Shown here in pieces: positions 1-9,499 of a stretch of DNA of 64,000 bases. This DNA is from Clostridiales bacterium (GTDB taxonomy: Bacteria; Bacillota; Clostridia; Saccharofermentanales; Saccharofermentanaceae): assembly GCA_017428545.1 (NCBI GenBank), contig JAFRQR010000032.1, positions 35,103 through 99,102 on the forward strand, read 5' to 3'. Within the stretch, counting starts at the first letter, position 1. The number at the start of each line of letters is the position of its first letter. Below the pieces are notes generated by a model. That model saw only the letters and a list, made by a program, of their open reading frames with translations. It ran no database searches and had not been told where the DNA came from. Position numbers and translations under genes: made by a program.

Positions 1-1
1 A

Positions 2-892
2 GAAGAGGAGCCTTCTGAATTTATCTGCTCTGAAGAATTTCACAAAAGCGACGTCCTTGTCGATTTTTCGGATCTTACGCATGTGACGATCTACTACCAC
101 GCGAGCAACACGATCTCAAGTTACCTGAAGATGAGCGCGGAATCCTTTGTCCGGGAATCTTTCGATATGTCTTATAAGACACAGAAAAGGGGCGAGATCT
201 TCAGAAGCGTCGAACTTATGGACATCAACGAAAAGGACACCAGTAACCGCATGATCGCCATGCTCCTTCCTTATATGCTGATATTGCCGCTGACGGCAAA
301 TATCGCAAACTTCGCAAGTGATACCATCGCGGGCGACAAAGCGCGCGGGACCTTTTATCAGGTCATGCTTTCTCCCGTGCCGCCGCTCTCCTTGATCATG
401 GGCAAGATCTTTTCCGTAAGCCTCATCAGCCTTTTCAGCAGCGGTATCTACATAGGCCTTGACGTCATAGGAAGTAAGATATGCGAGAAGGCAGGCGTGG
501 AAGATGTCTTCGGATTTGCCGGAGTTTCGGTCACGGTCGGGCAGGTCCTTCTGATCCTTCTTTATGCGGTCCTTCTTTGCTATCTGTTCTCGAATCTCGG
601 CGTTTTGATCTCATTGTTCTGTAAAGATGCCAATCAGGCGCAGACGGCCCAGATCCCGGTCACCCTCTTGTGCACGCTGGCCTCGATGATGTCGATGTTC
701 CGCTTCGGCACATCTCCGCTTCAGCATTATCTCATCCCGGTCTATAACATCTGCCTGATCTTCCAGGATCTTCTCAATGCAAGGGCGAAGATGGGCAACA
801 TGGCGATGGTCGCGATCTCGCTTCTGGTTCTGTCTGTCGCTGTTTTGATCCTGACGCTTGTTTCCTACAAGAACGAAAAGGTCCGCACATAA
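2..892 (+). CDS. ABC-2 type transporter permease, 5'-truncated by the window edge
   Basis: The reading frame is open to the left edge, so the N-terminus lies outside the window; the GTG at 83 is internal to the frame and not a convincing start. The visible part carries about five hydrophobic segments. A conserved ABC-2 loop (GDKARGTFYQVMLSPV) follows the first visible span; this resembles the E-RGT--TLL--P loop of NatB/YhaP-like sodium or drug efflux permeases. It would form the membrane channel of an efflux ABC transporter, with the ATPase expected upstream outside the window. It ends in a TAA and is followed by an inverted repeat and a separate promoter. Family assignment is good; the substrate cannot be told from this part. 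Confidence 0.8.
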   Translation, partial: EEEPSEFICSEEFHKSDVLVDFSDLTHVTIYYHASNTISSYLKMSAESFVRESFDMSYKTQKRGEIFRSVELMDINEKDTSNRMIAMLLPYMLILPLTANIANFASDTIAGDKARGTFYQVMLSPVPPLSLIMGKIFSVSLISLFSSGIYIGLDVIGSKICEKAGVEDVFGFAGVSVTVGQVLLILLYAVLLCYLFSNLGVLISLFCKDANQAQTAQIPVTLLCTLASMMSMFRFGTSPLQHYLIPVYNICLIFQDLLNARAKMGNMAMVAISLLVLSVAVLILTLVSYKNEKVRT

Positions 893-903
893 GATACCGC
901 CCA

Positions 904-929
904 AGTGCTTTTCCCGCGTAAAAAGCACT
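904..929. repeat. Inverted repeat built from two AAAAGCAC-type octamers
   Basis: AGTGCTTTT (904-912) and AAAAGCACT (921-929) are perfect reverse complements around an 8-nt loop, just after the permease stop codon. There is no clean T-tract, so it may be a weak terminator. It is also two head-to-head copies of the octamer that recurs throughout this window. Confidence 0.6.
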
Positions 930-961
930 ATTCTTCGGGTGTGTTCCTCTATATGTCCGGT

Positions 962-990
962 TTTACTTTACCCCTGTTTTGTGATTAAAT
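962..990 (+). promoter_or_regulatory. Candidate sigma-A promoter for the DUF885 lipoprotein pair
   Basis: TTTACT (962-967), a 17-bp spacer and TTAAAT (985-990) with a TG just upstream of the -10 lie about 30 bp before the ATG at 1020. Match to consensus is moderate. Confidence 0.35.
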
Positions 991-1019
991 ACACATGAAA
1001 AGAGAGAAGGAGAAACGAC

Positions 1020-2957
1020 ATGAATAAGATGATCAGAAATAAGCTGCGCGTATTGGGATGCCTTGTTCTTGCGGCATCGTTTGTCCTTGCGGCATGCAGA
1101 CCCGAAGAAACGACGAAAAAGAAGAGAAAGAAAAAGACAACAGCAGAACAGACAGAAACTACCGATGAACCCTCTGACTCTACGGAAGATACGGAGCCGA
1201 CAGAGCCGACAGAGCCCACGGATACGGATCCGAGCCAGACTCTTTATCCGCCGACGACGGCACGCGATCCGAAAGATACGATCTATTTCGGCGCAGATGC
1301 CGTAAGTAAACTCCACGAACTGGACGAGGAGATCTTCAAAGAGGGAAGAACGGATATCATCTCTCTTGTTTACGATGTGGAAGATCCTGAAAAACTCGGC
1401 ATCAGCTGGCCGACCGTCGGTATCGAACCTTATGATCCGGATTCCGAGATCGAAAGCTACGAGTTCAACATTCACGTACTCGATACCCTTGATGAGATCG
1501 ATTTTAACTCCCTGGAACTGGAAGACCAGATCCTCTATGAGACCATTAAGAGCGACTATGAGCTTTCTTTGGGAATGTACGGCATGGATTATTACACCGG
1601 CTCGATCAACGATCTGACCGGTATCAATGTCGAGCTTCCGATCATTTTCGCGACGATGAATTTTGATGATCAGGCGGACGTTGAGCGTTACCTGACGATG
1701 TTAAACGATGTCGGACCGTACTACGATTCGATGTTCGAATATGAAAAAAAGCGTGCCGAACTCGGAAGATCCTATCCGGACGAGACGCTCAAGACGGTCG
1801 TGGAATCTCTTGAAGCAGTCTACAAAGACCACGACGGCAACTATATGTATCAGACCTTCGAAGACCGTATCAACGCCATGGATCTCGATGCTTCTACCAA
1901 ACAGGATCTGATCGCGAGAAATAAAGAGATCCTGGATACTTCTTTCTTCCCGGGCTATGAAAGACTTGCGGAAAACATGAAGACGCTTTACGGTACGGCA
2001 AAGACCGGCGGAAATCTTTGCGATATGGAAGGCGGAAAAGAATTCTACGAGAAGTATTTCCAATACCGCTCCGGCACCCGCCTTTCGATCGATGAGGCCA
2101 AGAAACTTCTCGAAGATCTGATCGCGCAGGAATTTATCGATTTCTATGATGCGCTTGCGAAACTGGATAGTAACCAGTATTCACAGATCATGTCCGGAAC
2201 ATTTAACTACACGACAGGTTCTTTTGAATCGGACGTCGAATACTGTAAAGATGCCATTAAGTCCGACTTCCCGGATCTCGGGGAAATCAAGTACTCGGTC
2301 TATCACCTTCCGGAGGAGATGAAAGATTTCTTCTCGCCGGCGGCTTATATGTCGACCCCGTACGACGACGTCACCAAGAACGTCCTGATGATCAACGACA
2401 AGAGTGACGGACTGGGCGAGATGCTCACCACCGTGGCGCACGAGGCGCTGCCGGGCCACATGTATGAGGCGGTCTATCACATGATCTACATGAACAACTT
2501 CTACCAGAAGGGCGGAACGACGGCATATAAGGAAGGCTGGTCCACCTATTCGGAAGACTACATCATCAAACTGACCGACTATGACCAGGATGTTCATGAT
2601 GCATGGGATCTTTATATCGATCTTCTGAATTACCACATGTGGGCCTATGTCGACATCGGAGTTCACTATGACGGTTGGACAAAAGATGATGTTGCCGCCT
2701 ATTTCAACCAGTATTTCCCGGGCGCCGGAGCCGAAGTTGCCGATCAGATGTGGGCAACGACGATCGAGATCCCGTGCTATGTGACCCCTTACTGCTTTGG
2801 AAACTATTACTGCAGCAAGATCATTGATGATGCAGTTGCCAAGTACGGCAACGAGTACTCGATGAAAGAGATCCACGCCGCCTATCTCGATATGGGCCCG
2901 AGCTCTTTTGACCTGCTCGAAAAGTACATGCCGCTTTACGTCGAAAAACAGCACTGA
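1020..2957 (+). CDS. DUF885 family lipoprotein (putative metallopeptidase-like)
   Basis: 645 residues. The N-terminus has a basic stretch, a hydrophobic segment and a lipobox (VLAAC, Cys near residue 26), so it is predicted to be anchored on the outer face of the membrane. A Lys-rich then Thr/Glu/Pro-rich tether (residues about 30-80) precedes the folded part. The C-terminal half has the DUF885 signature HEALPGH, a zinc-binding-like HExxPGH motif, followed by further conserved acidic and aromatic blocks (KEGWSTY, YLDMGP). The family is widespread and presumed to be peptidase-like, but the substrate is unknown. The start has an AGGAG ribosome site. It is followed after 15 bp by a paralogue, so the two are probably co-transcribed. 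Confidence 0.85.
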   Translation: MNKMIRNKLRVLGCLVLAASFVLAACRPEETTKKKRKKKTTAEQTETTDEPSDSTEDTEPTEPTEPTDTDPSQTLYPPTTARDPKDTIYFGADAVSKLHELDEEIFKEGRTDIISLVYDVEDPEKLGISWPTVGIEPYDPDSEIESYEFNIHVLDTLDEIDFNSLELEDQILYETIKSDYELSLGMYGMDYYTGSINDLTGINVELPIIFATMNFDDQADVERYLTMLNDVGPYYDSMFEYEKKRAELGRSYPDETLKTVVESLEAVYKDHDGNYMYQTFEDRINAMDLDASTKQDLIARNKEILDTSFFPGYERLAENMKTLYGTAKTGGNLCDMEGGKEFYEKYFQYRSGTRLSIDEAKKLLEDLIAQEFIDFYDALAKLDSNQYSQIMSGTFNYTTGSFESDVEYCKDAIKSDFPDLGEIKYSVYHLPEEMKDFFSPAAYMSTPYDDVTKNVLMINDKSDGLGEMLTTVAHEALPGHMYEAVYHMIYMNNFYQKGGTTAYKEGWSTYSEDYIIKLTDYDQDVHDAWDLYIDLLNYHMWAYVDIGVHYDGWTKDDVAAYFNQYFPGAGAEVADQMWATTIEIPCYVTPYCFGNYYCSKIIDDAVAKYGNEYSMKEIHAAYLDMGPSSFDLLEKYMPLYVEKQH

Positions 2958-2972
2958 TCGGAAAAATACCAC

Positions 2973-4823
2973 ATGAAAAAATACGGTAGGACATTTAAAA
3001 CACTAACGCTACTTACCTGCGGCGCGATTCTTATCGCGCCGCTTGGCGCATGCTCGAAAGACGTTGATCCGGACAAGATCGCCAAGCCCCGCGCGGCTAC
3101 GACGGCCACGGATAGCGCCGGAGGGATCCTTCCCGATGACGACCAGAAATGGTTAAGCGTCGGCCACGGCTCGGATGACGAGAGCGAGGCCTCTCAGCTT
3201 TTCCGTTACTATGACATGGGCATCTTCGTCGGTTCCTCGGACATCCTGACAGCTTACTATTCGTATGACGATCCGAAGAATTATTACTGCGACTGGCCGA
3301 CGGTCGGACTTCATTTCCCGACCGAAGAGGAATATACCCAGGCGGCCACCGGCTATTCGGATTTTGCAAAAGAACTCGCGTCTTTAAATCCGGATGACCT
3401 TTCGGAAGGCCAGAACCGTGCGATCAAGGACATGTGTTACGACTTTCTTTACATGTCGGAAGAGTATAAATACTACCAGTATGTGCCGCACTTAAATCCG
3501 ATGGGCGGAAAGCAGATCCTTTACCCGCTTTTGACATCGCTTATCCAGTTTAACAGTAAAGACGACGTCATGCGCTATTTCGTGATCCTCGAGGACTACC
3601 TGGATTTCTTTACCCAGGTGTTCGAAGCAGAGAAGAAGAGAAGCGAAATGGGGATCGGCTGGAATGACGAATGCATCGACAGGATCATCGCGGACTGCGA
3701 GAAGATGCAGGAAGAGCGGGACACGAACTTCATGAAGACTTCGTTCGAAAGCCGTGTCGGCGCGCTCCGTCTTTCCGATCAGGAGACCCAGGAACTTATA
3801 AGAAGAAACCAGGAACTTCTGGATACTTCGTATTATCCGGCATTTGAGATGCTCATCGAAAAGCTCCCGGAACTCAAAGGCATGTGCAATGACTCACCGT
3901 ACCTGGCCTCCACGGCAGACGGCAAGGCCTACTACGAGGCGCTTTTCCATCTGTCGGCCGGCACGGATATGTCGGTGGAAGAATGCACGGAGCTTTTGCA
4001 GGCGAAGATCACCGAGATCTATGACCGGTATCTTCCGATCTGGCAGACGAAGGGCAACTATTTTTCCTACGGCGATCTTTCTTTCGACGATGCCAGAAAA
4101 TGGTGCGAACGCTTTACTGCAGAGCATTTCCCGGAGATCTCGGCCAATGATGTCATGATCTTTAACGTGCCGGAGAAATTCAGCGAATCGATGCAGCCGG
4201 CGACATATTATTCCGCGCCGATCGATAACTTTACCAAACACACGGTATGGGTCAACACCGGCCTTGTCGAAAATCCGGAGTATAACATGTTTACGCTGAT
4301 CAGCCATGAGATGTACCCGGGACACCTTTACCAGCACCAGTACCAGGCGGAGAACCTCGAGAGCAGATATCAGGTGTTCGCGACCTCGAAGCCATACGCG
4401 GAAGGCTGGGCAAAGTATGCCGAATGGACGATGATCCACTACGCGCCTTTCGACCAGCAGATGGCGGAAAACGCCTGGATGGCGTCGCTTCTTTACAGCA
4501 TCCTCATCGCAGCGAGAATGAGCATCGGTATCGAGTACGAGGGCTGGTCATATGAAGACTGTGAAGCCTACCTCGGCCGCTACGGCCAGGACAGCTCCGT
4601 CATGAAGGAATACTGGTCGAGCCTTACGGCAGAGCAGTGTTTCGCCGTGGATTATGCTTTCGGCTTTATCTTTACGTCGGAGATCATTGACGGCGCAGTC
4701 GAAGAGCTTGACGGCATCTGCACAAAAGAAGAGGTCATGAAAGCTTACCTCGATCTGGGATGCGCGCCGTTCCCGATCCTCAAGGAAGATATGCAGAAAT
4801 TCGTCGACAGCAAGAAATCTTGA
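2973..4823 (+). CDS. Second DUF885 family lipoprotein, tandem paralogue
   Basis: 616 residues with a signal peptide ending in a lipobox (LGAC, Cys near residue 27) and a short tether, shorter than in the upstream copy. The DUF885 core keeps the HExxPGH motif (HEMYPGH) and the AEGWAKY and YLDLG blocks seen in the upstream gene, so both copies look catalytically intact. The gene starts only 15 bp after the upstream stop with a weak ribosome site, which fits translational coupling. The two proteins align along their length but are clearly diverged, suggesting an old duplication and possible division of substrate range. The function is inferred from the family only. Confidence 0.83.
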   Translation: MKKYGRTFKTLTLLTCGAILIAPLGACSKDVDPDKIAKPRAATTATDSAGGILPDDDQKWLSVGHGSDDESEASQLFRYYDMGIFVGSSDILTAYYSYDDPKNYYCDWPTVGLHFPTEEEYTQAATGYSDFAKELASLNPDDLSEGQNRAIKDMCYDFLYMSEEYKYYQYVPHLNPMGGKQILYPLLTSLIQFNSKDDVMRYFVILEDYLDFFTQVFEAEKKRSEMGIGWNDECIDRIIADCEKMQEERDTNFMKTSFESRVGALRLSDQETQELIRRNQELLDTSYYPAFEMLIEKLPELKGMCNDSPYLASTADGKAYYEALFHLSAGTDMSVEECTELLQAKITEIYDRYLPIWQTKGNYFSYGDLSFDDARKWCERFTAEHFPEISANDVMIFNVPEKFSESMQPATYYSAPIDNFTKHTVWVNTGLVENPEYNMFTLISHEMYPGHLYQHQYQAENLESRYQVFATSKPYAEGWAKYAEWTMIHYAPFDQQMAENAWMASLLYSILIAARMSIGIEYEGWSYEDCEAYLGRYGQDSSVMKEYWSSLTAEQCFAVDYAFGFIFTSEIIDGAVEELDGICTKEEVMKAYLDLGCAPFPILKEDMQKFVDSKKS

Positions 4824-4969
4824 CGGATCCGCCTCTCGTAATCACAGTGCAATAGTTTCGCTGTTTCGGAAAAGTCTAAAAAGTGCCTGATATCGTCTCT
4901 TTTTATCGCGTGCAACGCCATCGACCTGAAATTGTCACGAAATTGTAGCAAAAAGTCTTCTTCAAATAC

Positions 4970-4996
4970 TTGTATGAAAAGACATTATGTTATAAT
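4970..4996 (+). promoter_or_regulatory. Extended -10 promoter for the PP2C-like/LysM-like protein
   Basis: TTGTAT (4970-4975) and a perfect TATAAT (4991-4996) preceded by TG at 4988-4989 form an extended -10 promoter with a 15-bp spacer, 45 bp upstream of the ATG at 5041. The ribosome site is GGAGG at 5027-5031. The rest of 4824-4969 holds no gene; it contains two GAAATTGT copies (4928-4950) of unknown role. Confidence 0.6.
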
Positions 4997-5040
4997 TAAC
5001 AGGAAGAAATGGGTGATCCCACTATTGGAGGCTTCAAGAT

Positions 5041-7989
5041 ATGGCAAAGCAGACTCGTCTTGCGACGACGCTTACAGCAAGATATTTTCCTACAGCAGAA
5101 CTGACAGATGCTTTTTACATGGATGGCCGTGTGACCAGCAAGACCGTTGCGCGCTCGGCTGACCTGACGAATGATAAAGAAGACAGAGGCTTTTTCTTCT
5201 CCGTATTCTCTCACCAGACGATCCCGGATCAGGATCCGAATGCGCTTCCGCCGTATGAGCCGTTCCTGCGCCGCCTCGGTACCGAACTGAAGGCCGGAAG
5301 AAGATCTCTTGACGATTCGATCGGCGAGATGGTCAATACCGCCGTTTCCATTACCGGAAAGATGAAGATCCAGCAGGACAACAGCCGTGCCCCGTTCTTC
5401 GCCGGCGTTATGGTCAAAGACGGTGAAGCATTTGCTTCCACTATCGGAAAAGGACTTGCATTCCTTTATCGTGATGACACTCTCTACCCGATGACGGCGA
5501 CCGATATCCGTATCGACGCGATCAACACCGCCCGTCAGAAGGTCGATAATTTCTATAATTTCTGTGCGACTAAGACAGCTCCGGCTCTGTGCTCCAACAT
5601 TGCCCAGCTGAAACTTGATGACTGCATTATCCTTTGTAACCGCGAAGTCTACGAGGCTTTGGGACAGCAGGAACTCCTGCGTATCCTTTACGATGCGGAA
5701 GACCAGAGCGATGCGGCAAGCGTAGTTATCACCGAAGCAGCTGCGAAGCTTCCGGGCGTGCCGCTGCAGTTCATGATCTCTTTTGTCGAAGACATCACTT
5801 CCAGTGAAAGAGGCGGACTGTTCGGTTTCGGAAGAAAGAAGAAGAAGGCAGCGCAGCAGGAAGATTATGACGACGAGTACAATGTAGCTCCGCCGGTACC
5901 GCTTGATTCTCCGAAGAAGGCCGATGATGAGCCGGCTCCGGGAGCGATGCTTTTCGGTGACGAGAAGGAAAAGGAAAAGACGCCTGAGGCAAAAGCTATC
6001 GAGACCACGGCAGTGATCCCGCCGGTCGGAACTGCGGCAGATGCGATCGCATCTCTCGGCGCCGAGACCGCTTCCAAGGCAGCAGCTGCTTCTGCGGCAG
6101 GTGTTGCGGCAGGATCTTCTGTCGATGACGCGATCAATACTCCGATCCCGGAACCGCCGCTTTCGTTCGGTGATATTTCCGACCTGATGAAAGATAATAC
6201 CGGTGTTACCCCGGCAGTCGTAAAAGAAGCTCCGAAAGCCGAAGTCAAGGCCGAGGAGAATGATGAAGTGACGAAGGTCGTTCCTTTTGTGAACAGCTTT
6301 GACAAGGCAGCTGCCGAGCTCGAAGCCAAGACTGCGGAGACGGCAGAGACCGCTGCGGAATCCCAAAGTCCGTTCGTACTTCAGAAGAAGACAGAAGAAG
6401 TGAAGAAGGATGAGCCCTTCGTAGCCGTTAAGAACGAAGATAATCCGTTCTTCAAGGCCGCCGTTAAGGCTCAGAATGAGTCGGAAGCACCTATCAAGGA
6501 AGCTTCTGACGAAGCATCTTTTGAAGTAGGCGGAGAAAGCCGGGCAGAAGAAGCCGACACCGGTGCTCCGCTTTATATCGGCGATGAACTCTTTACGGGA
6601 AAGCCTTCCGCAGAGACCGCCGAGAAACAGAACGTGGCAGGAACTGAACAGACATCCGGAGCCGTACCTCCGGCGTTTGTTGCGGAAACAGAAGAGGACG
6701 CTCCTCTTGTTTTCGAAGCGGAAGATGAGGTGAAGAAGCCTATGAACGATGAGCCCGAGTATTCCAACGATCCAAAAGAGTTCGACGAAACACCACTTTT
6801 CTTCGGTGACGCAGAATCATCCGCTGAAGATCAATATGAAACGCACGAAGGTTACCCGTCTGACTATGCAGAGGGTATGGCTCCTTCTGAAGAAGTTCCG
6901 GGTAGCGGCGAGTTCGTGATCCCGTTCGCTTCGGGTGATGCGACGAACAACGCTACCGCATCTGCCGACGATGTCCCGGAAATGCCGCTTTATGAGGCTC
7001 CTTCCTATGTTCCGCCGACATATCCGACCAACAGTGATACACCGGTCGGCTACGAGGATACAGGCGTTTATGCACGTGGCTCCTACACCGTAGATGAAGA
7101 CGAAGCGGCTCCGTCGCAGTTCGTCAATCCGGCACCGGCTCCGGCATCCCCGTTCGTAAATCTCGACCAGCCCGATTTCGCAGGTGCTTCCAGCTCCTAC
7201 TACGATGAGCCGACGCAGGAGATCCCGGCAGTGACCGAGGCGGATTACGATCCGTATGCATCTTCTGCCGCTGCCCCGCAGTATGACTTTGACAATCCGC
7301 CGCCGTCCGTGGCAGATCTTTTCGATATCGCTCCGACAGGTGCTCCGTCAGCAGCAGAGCCGGCCGCTTCCTCCATTCCTGCATATATGCAGCAGGGTGA
7401 GGCAGTCCGTCCGGGTTCCGTTCCGGGCGTGAAGCGTCCGCAGCAGCCGCAGCGTCCGGGCAACCGTCCGAATACACAGCCGGCCAGAAGAAGACCGGAT
7501 ACGATCGATGACGGCTTCGACAGTGGCGATGAGAACTTCGGTTCCAGCTATCTGCCGTTCGTACTTGCCGCGGTTTCCCTGATCTGCCTGATCATCATCA
7601 TCGTGCTGATCGTGAAGTCCTGCGGAAGCAGCAAGAGCTCAACAGTCGATACGTCCGTTTCCGATACGGCGATCACGGACATCTCCGGTTCCACATCCGA
7701 TACGGTTCCGACCGACACGACTCCGGTAGTTCCGGATACGTCGCCGAGCACCGAGAACGATCCGATCGGCGTTTACACCTTCTCTTCGAAGACAGGCTGC
7801 CGTACATGGTGGGATCTCTTCCACAGCGTATACGGCCTCGATATCGAGTCTGAGTCCGATCCTCGTGTAACCACGATCCTGACCTATAACGGACTGGATG
7901 CTTCCTTCAAGCCGACAGACGGTGCTCAGGTCAAGCTCCCGCCGGCGGCAATGATCAATTCGACTACTCCGGTAGCTCCGGAAGCATAA
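5041..7989 (+). CDS. Single-span membrane protein: PP2C-like domain, acidic linker, LysM-like extracellular tail
   Basis: 982 residues. Residues about 1-255 have the look of a divergent PPM/PP2C phosphatase fold (an early acidic DGRV turn, GKGLAFLYR, and a late LDDCIILCNREVYEAL block where PP2Cs have GD-LLLCSDGL). The canonical metal-binding aspartates are not obvious, so it may be a pseudo-phosphatase. Residues about 260-830 are a low-complexity Glu/Ala/Pro-rich linker. One membrane span lies at about 839-861. The C-terminal about 65 residues (TWWDLFHSVYG, TYNGLD, DGAQVKLPP) match the pattern of a LysM domain. The topology suggests a link between a cytoplasmic regulatory module and peptidoglycan. 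It is monocistronic, between its own promoter and a strong terminator. The PP2C call is an inference from pattern. Confidence 0.65.
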   Translation: MAKQTRLATTLTARYFPTAELTDAFYMDGRVTSKTVARSADLTNDKEDRGFFFSVFSHQTIPDQDPNALPPYEPFLRRLGTELKAGRRSLDDSIGEMVNTAVSITGKMKIQQDNSRAPFFAGVMVKDGEAFASTIGKGLAFLYRDDTLYPMTATDIRIDAINTARQKVDNFYNFCATKTAPALCSNIAQLKLDDCIILCNREVYEALGQQELLRILYDAEDQSDAASVVITEAAAKLPGVPLQFMISFVEDITSSERGGLFGFGRKKKKAAQQEDYDDEYNVAPPVPLDSPKKADDEPAPGAMLFGDEKEKEKTPEAKAIETTAVIPPVGTAADAIASLGAETASKAAAASAAGVAAGSSVDDAINTPIPEPPLSFGDISDLMKDNTGVTPAVVKEAPKAEVKAEENDEVTKVVPFVNSFDKAAAELEAKTAETAETAAESQSPFVLQKKTEEVKKDEPFVAVKNEDNPFFKAAVKAQNESEAPIKEASDEASFEVGGESRAEEADTGAPLYIGDELFTGKPSAETAEKQNVAGTEQTSGAVPPAFVAETEEDAPLVFEAEDEVKKPMNDEPEYSNDPKEFDETPLFFGDAESSAEDQYETHEGYPSDYAEGMAPSEEVPGSGEFVIPFASGDATNNATASADDVPEMPLYEAPSYVPPTYPTNSDTPVGYEDTGVYARGSYTVDEDEAAPSQFVNPAPAPASPFVNLDQPDFAGASSSYYDEPTQEIPAVTEADYDPYASSAAAPQYDFDNPPPSVADLFDIAPTGAPSAAEPAASSIPAYMQQGEAVRPGSVPGVKRPQQPQRPGNRPNTQPARRRPDTIDDGFDSGDENFGSSYLPFVLAAVSLICLIIIIVLIVKSCGSSKSSTVDTSVSDTAITDISGSTSDTVPTDTTPVVPDTSPSTENDPIGVYTFSSKTGCRTWWDLFHSVYGLDIESESDPRVTTILTYNGLDASFKPTDGAQVKLPPAAMINSTTPVAPEA

Positions 7990-8021
7990 GTGATTCTAGA
8001 TCTTATAAACCGATCTATAGC

Positions 8022-8054
8022 GGAGCCGCTCCTTCGGGAAGCGGCTCCTTTTTT
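8022..8054 (+). terminator. Rho-independent terminator
   Basis: GGAGCCGCT/AGCGGCTCC stem with a CCTTCGGGA loop followed by TTTTTT, 32 bp after the preceding stop codon. Confidence 0.9.
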
Positions 8055-8152
8055 GTTTTTTTTCGCTTTTAATGTCCGGAGGGCAAAAGGAGGCGGGGAC
8101 AGGTGCTTTTTCCGAAGAATGGGACCGAATAAAAATCATTTGGCTCTTCTAA

Positions 8153-8223
8153 CTGTCATTTTGTGTGCAAAGTGCCGCTGAAAAGAGCTTTTTTTGATAA
8201 TTTGCCGAAAATCGAAATGACAG
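8153..8223. repeat. Inverted repeat in the region upstream of the aminotransferase gene
   Basis: CTGTCATTT (8153-8161) and AAATGACAG (8215-8223) are perfect inverted copies 53 bp apart, within the 250-bp non-coding region before the serine genes. They could be an operator pair or chance. The same region has two AAAAGCAC-type octamers (8103, 8223) and a possible -10 TACAAT at 8258-8263. Confidence 0.3.
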
Positions 8224-8311
8224 TGCTTTTTGACTAGAAAAATAGATTAATTGCGGCTACAATAGTACGGTATGTAATTATGTAATATTGGATTTACATG
8301 GAGGGATTATC

Positions 8312-9409
8312 ATGAGTACGCACAAGAAGCTTTTCATTCCGGGTCCGGTTGAAGTCCGTGATGAAGTTCTGGAAAAGATGGCTACGCCGATGATCGGCCA
8401 CCGTACCAAAGATGCATCTGCTCTGCAGCAGCGGATTTCCGAGAAACTGCAGAAGGTCATGGGTACGAAGAACACTATCATTCTTTCCACCTCATCAGGA
8501 AGCGGTCTGATGGAAGGCGCCGTACGATGTTTCACTGCGAAAAAAGCAGCGATCTTCTCCATCGGAGCATTTGGCGAGCGCTGGTACAAGATGGCGACCT
8601 CTAATGGTGTTCCGGCAGATATTTTCCGTTCCGAACTGGGAAGAATCACGACACCTGAGATGGTCGACGAGGCACTTGCTTCCGGCGAGTACGACATGAT
8701 CACCATCACACACAACGAGACTTCCACAGGTATCCACAATCCTGTAGGCAGAATCTCCGAGGTCTTAAAGGCAAAGTATCCGGATGTCATCCTCTGCGTG
8801 GACACGGTAAGTTCCATGGGTGGTGACTTTATTCCGGTAGACGAGTGGGGCATCGATGTCTGCATCACTTCCACACAGAAGTGCCTGGGACTGCCTCCGG
8901 GAATGGCGATCGCTTCGGTTTCCGACCGTGCGCTCGAAAAAGCAAAGACCATCCCGAACAGAGGACTTTACTTCGACTATGTCGAGCTTGCCAAGTTCGT
9001 ACATGAGAAGCCGTTCCAGTATCCGTCTACTCCGTCCGAGGCGCACATGTTCGCTCTGGACTACCAGCTCGACTGCATCCTCGAAGAGGGTGTCGAGAAC
9101 CGCTATAAGAGACACTGCGAGATGGCAGAGCTCGTCCGTGACTGGGCAAGAAAGAACGCGGAGCTTTATTCCGATCCGGACAACCTGTCCGTAACGGTTA
9201 CCTGTATCAAGAACACTCTGGGCATCCCGTTCCCGGAGATCAACAAGAAGATGGGCGAAAGAGGATATCTCCTCTCCGGCGGTTACGGTGCTCTTAAGGA
9301 GACCACATTCCGTATCGCTCATATGGCAGATACGACCATTGATGAGATCAAGGCAATGCTCAAGGATCTCGACGAAGTAATTGCTGAGCTGAAAAGCCAG
9401 AACGCATAA
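8312..9409 (+). CDS. Class V aminotransferase, probable phosphoserine aminotransferase
   Basis: 365 residues from the ATG at 8312, chosen because GGAGGG lies at 8300-8305; an upstream in-frame ATG lacks a ribosome site. It is a pyridoxal-phosphate fold type I, class V enzyme: N-terminal IPGPVEV and GHRTKD, a STSSGSGLMEGA cofactor loop, the aspartate in CVDTVSS and the Schiff-base lysine in TSTQKCLGLPPG. The sequence resembles alanine-glyoxylate or serine-pyruvate aminotransferases. Position directly before serA, with 90 bp between them, argues that it does the serC step, converting 3-phosphohydroxypyruvate to phosphoserine, as described for archaeal and some clostridial pathways that lack classical SerC. 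Confidence 0.85.
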   Translation: MSTHKKLFIPGPVEVRDEVLEKMATPMIGHRTKDASALQQRISEKLQKVMGTKNTIILSTSSGSGLMEGAVRCFTAKKAAIFSIGAFGERWYKMATSNGVPADIFRSELGRITTPEMVDEALASGEYDMITITHNETSTGIHNPVGRISEVLKAKYPDVILCVDTVSSMGGDFIPVDEWGIDVCITSTQKCLGLPPGMAIASVSDRALEKAKTIPNRGLYFDYVELAKFVHEKPFQYPSTPSEAHMFALDYQLDCILEEGVENRYKRHCEMAELVRDWARKNAELYSDPDNLSVTVTCIKNTLGIPFPEINKKMGERGYLLSGGYGALKETTFRIAHMADTTIDEIKAMLKDLDEVIAELKSQNA

Positions 9410-9499
9410 GGCAGATCTTCCGAAAGGAAGAGGAAAACAAGAAATGTTCACGCACCCGCAAAGGCGCGGCGCGCGATAGCAAATAGGGAGGAACACAAA

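Noticed and set aside
4996..6366. A 456-codon minus-strand open frame
   Set aside because: Antisense to the PP2C-like gene; Arg/Ser-rich low-complexity translation typical of a shadow frame.
7990..8181. Short open frame after the PP2C-like gene
   Set aside because: It reads through the terminator hairpin and has no ribosome site.
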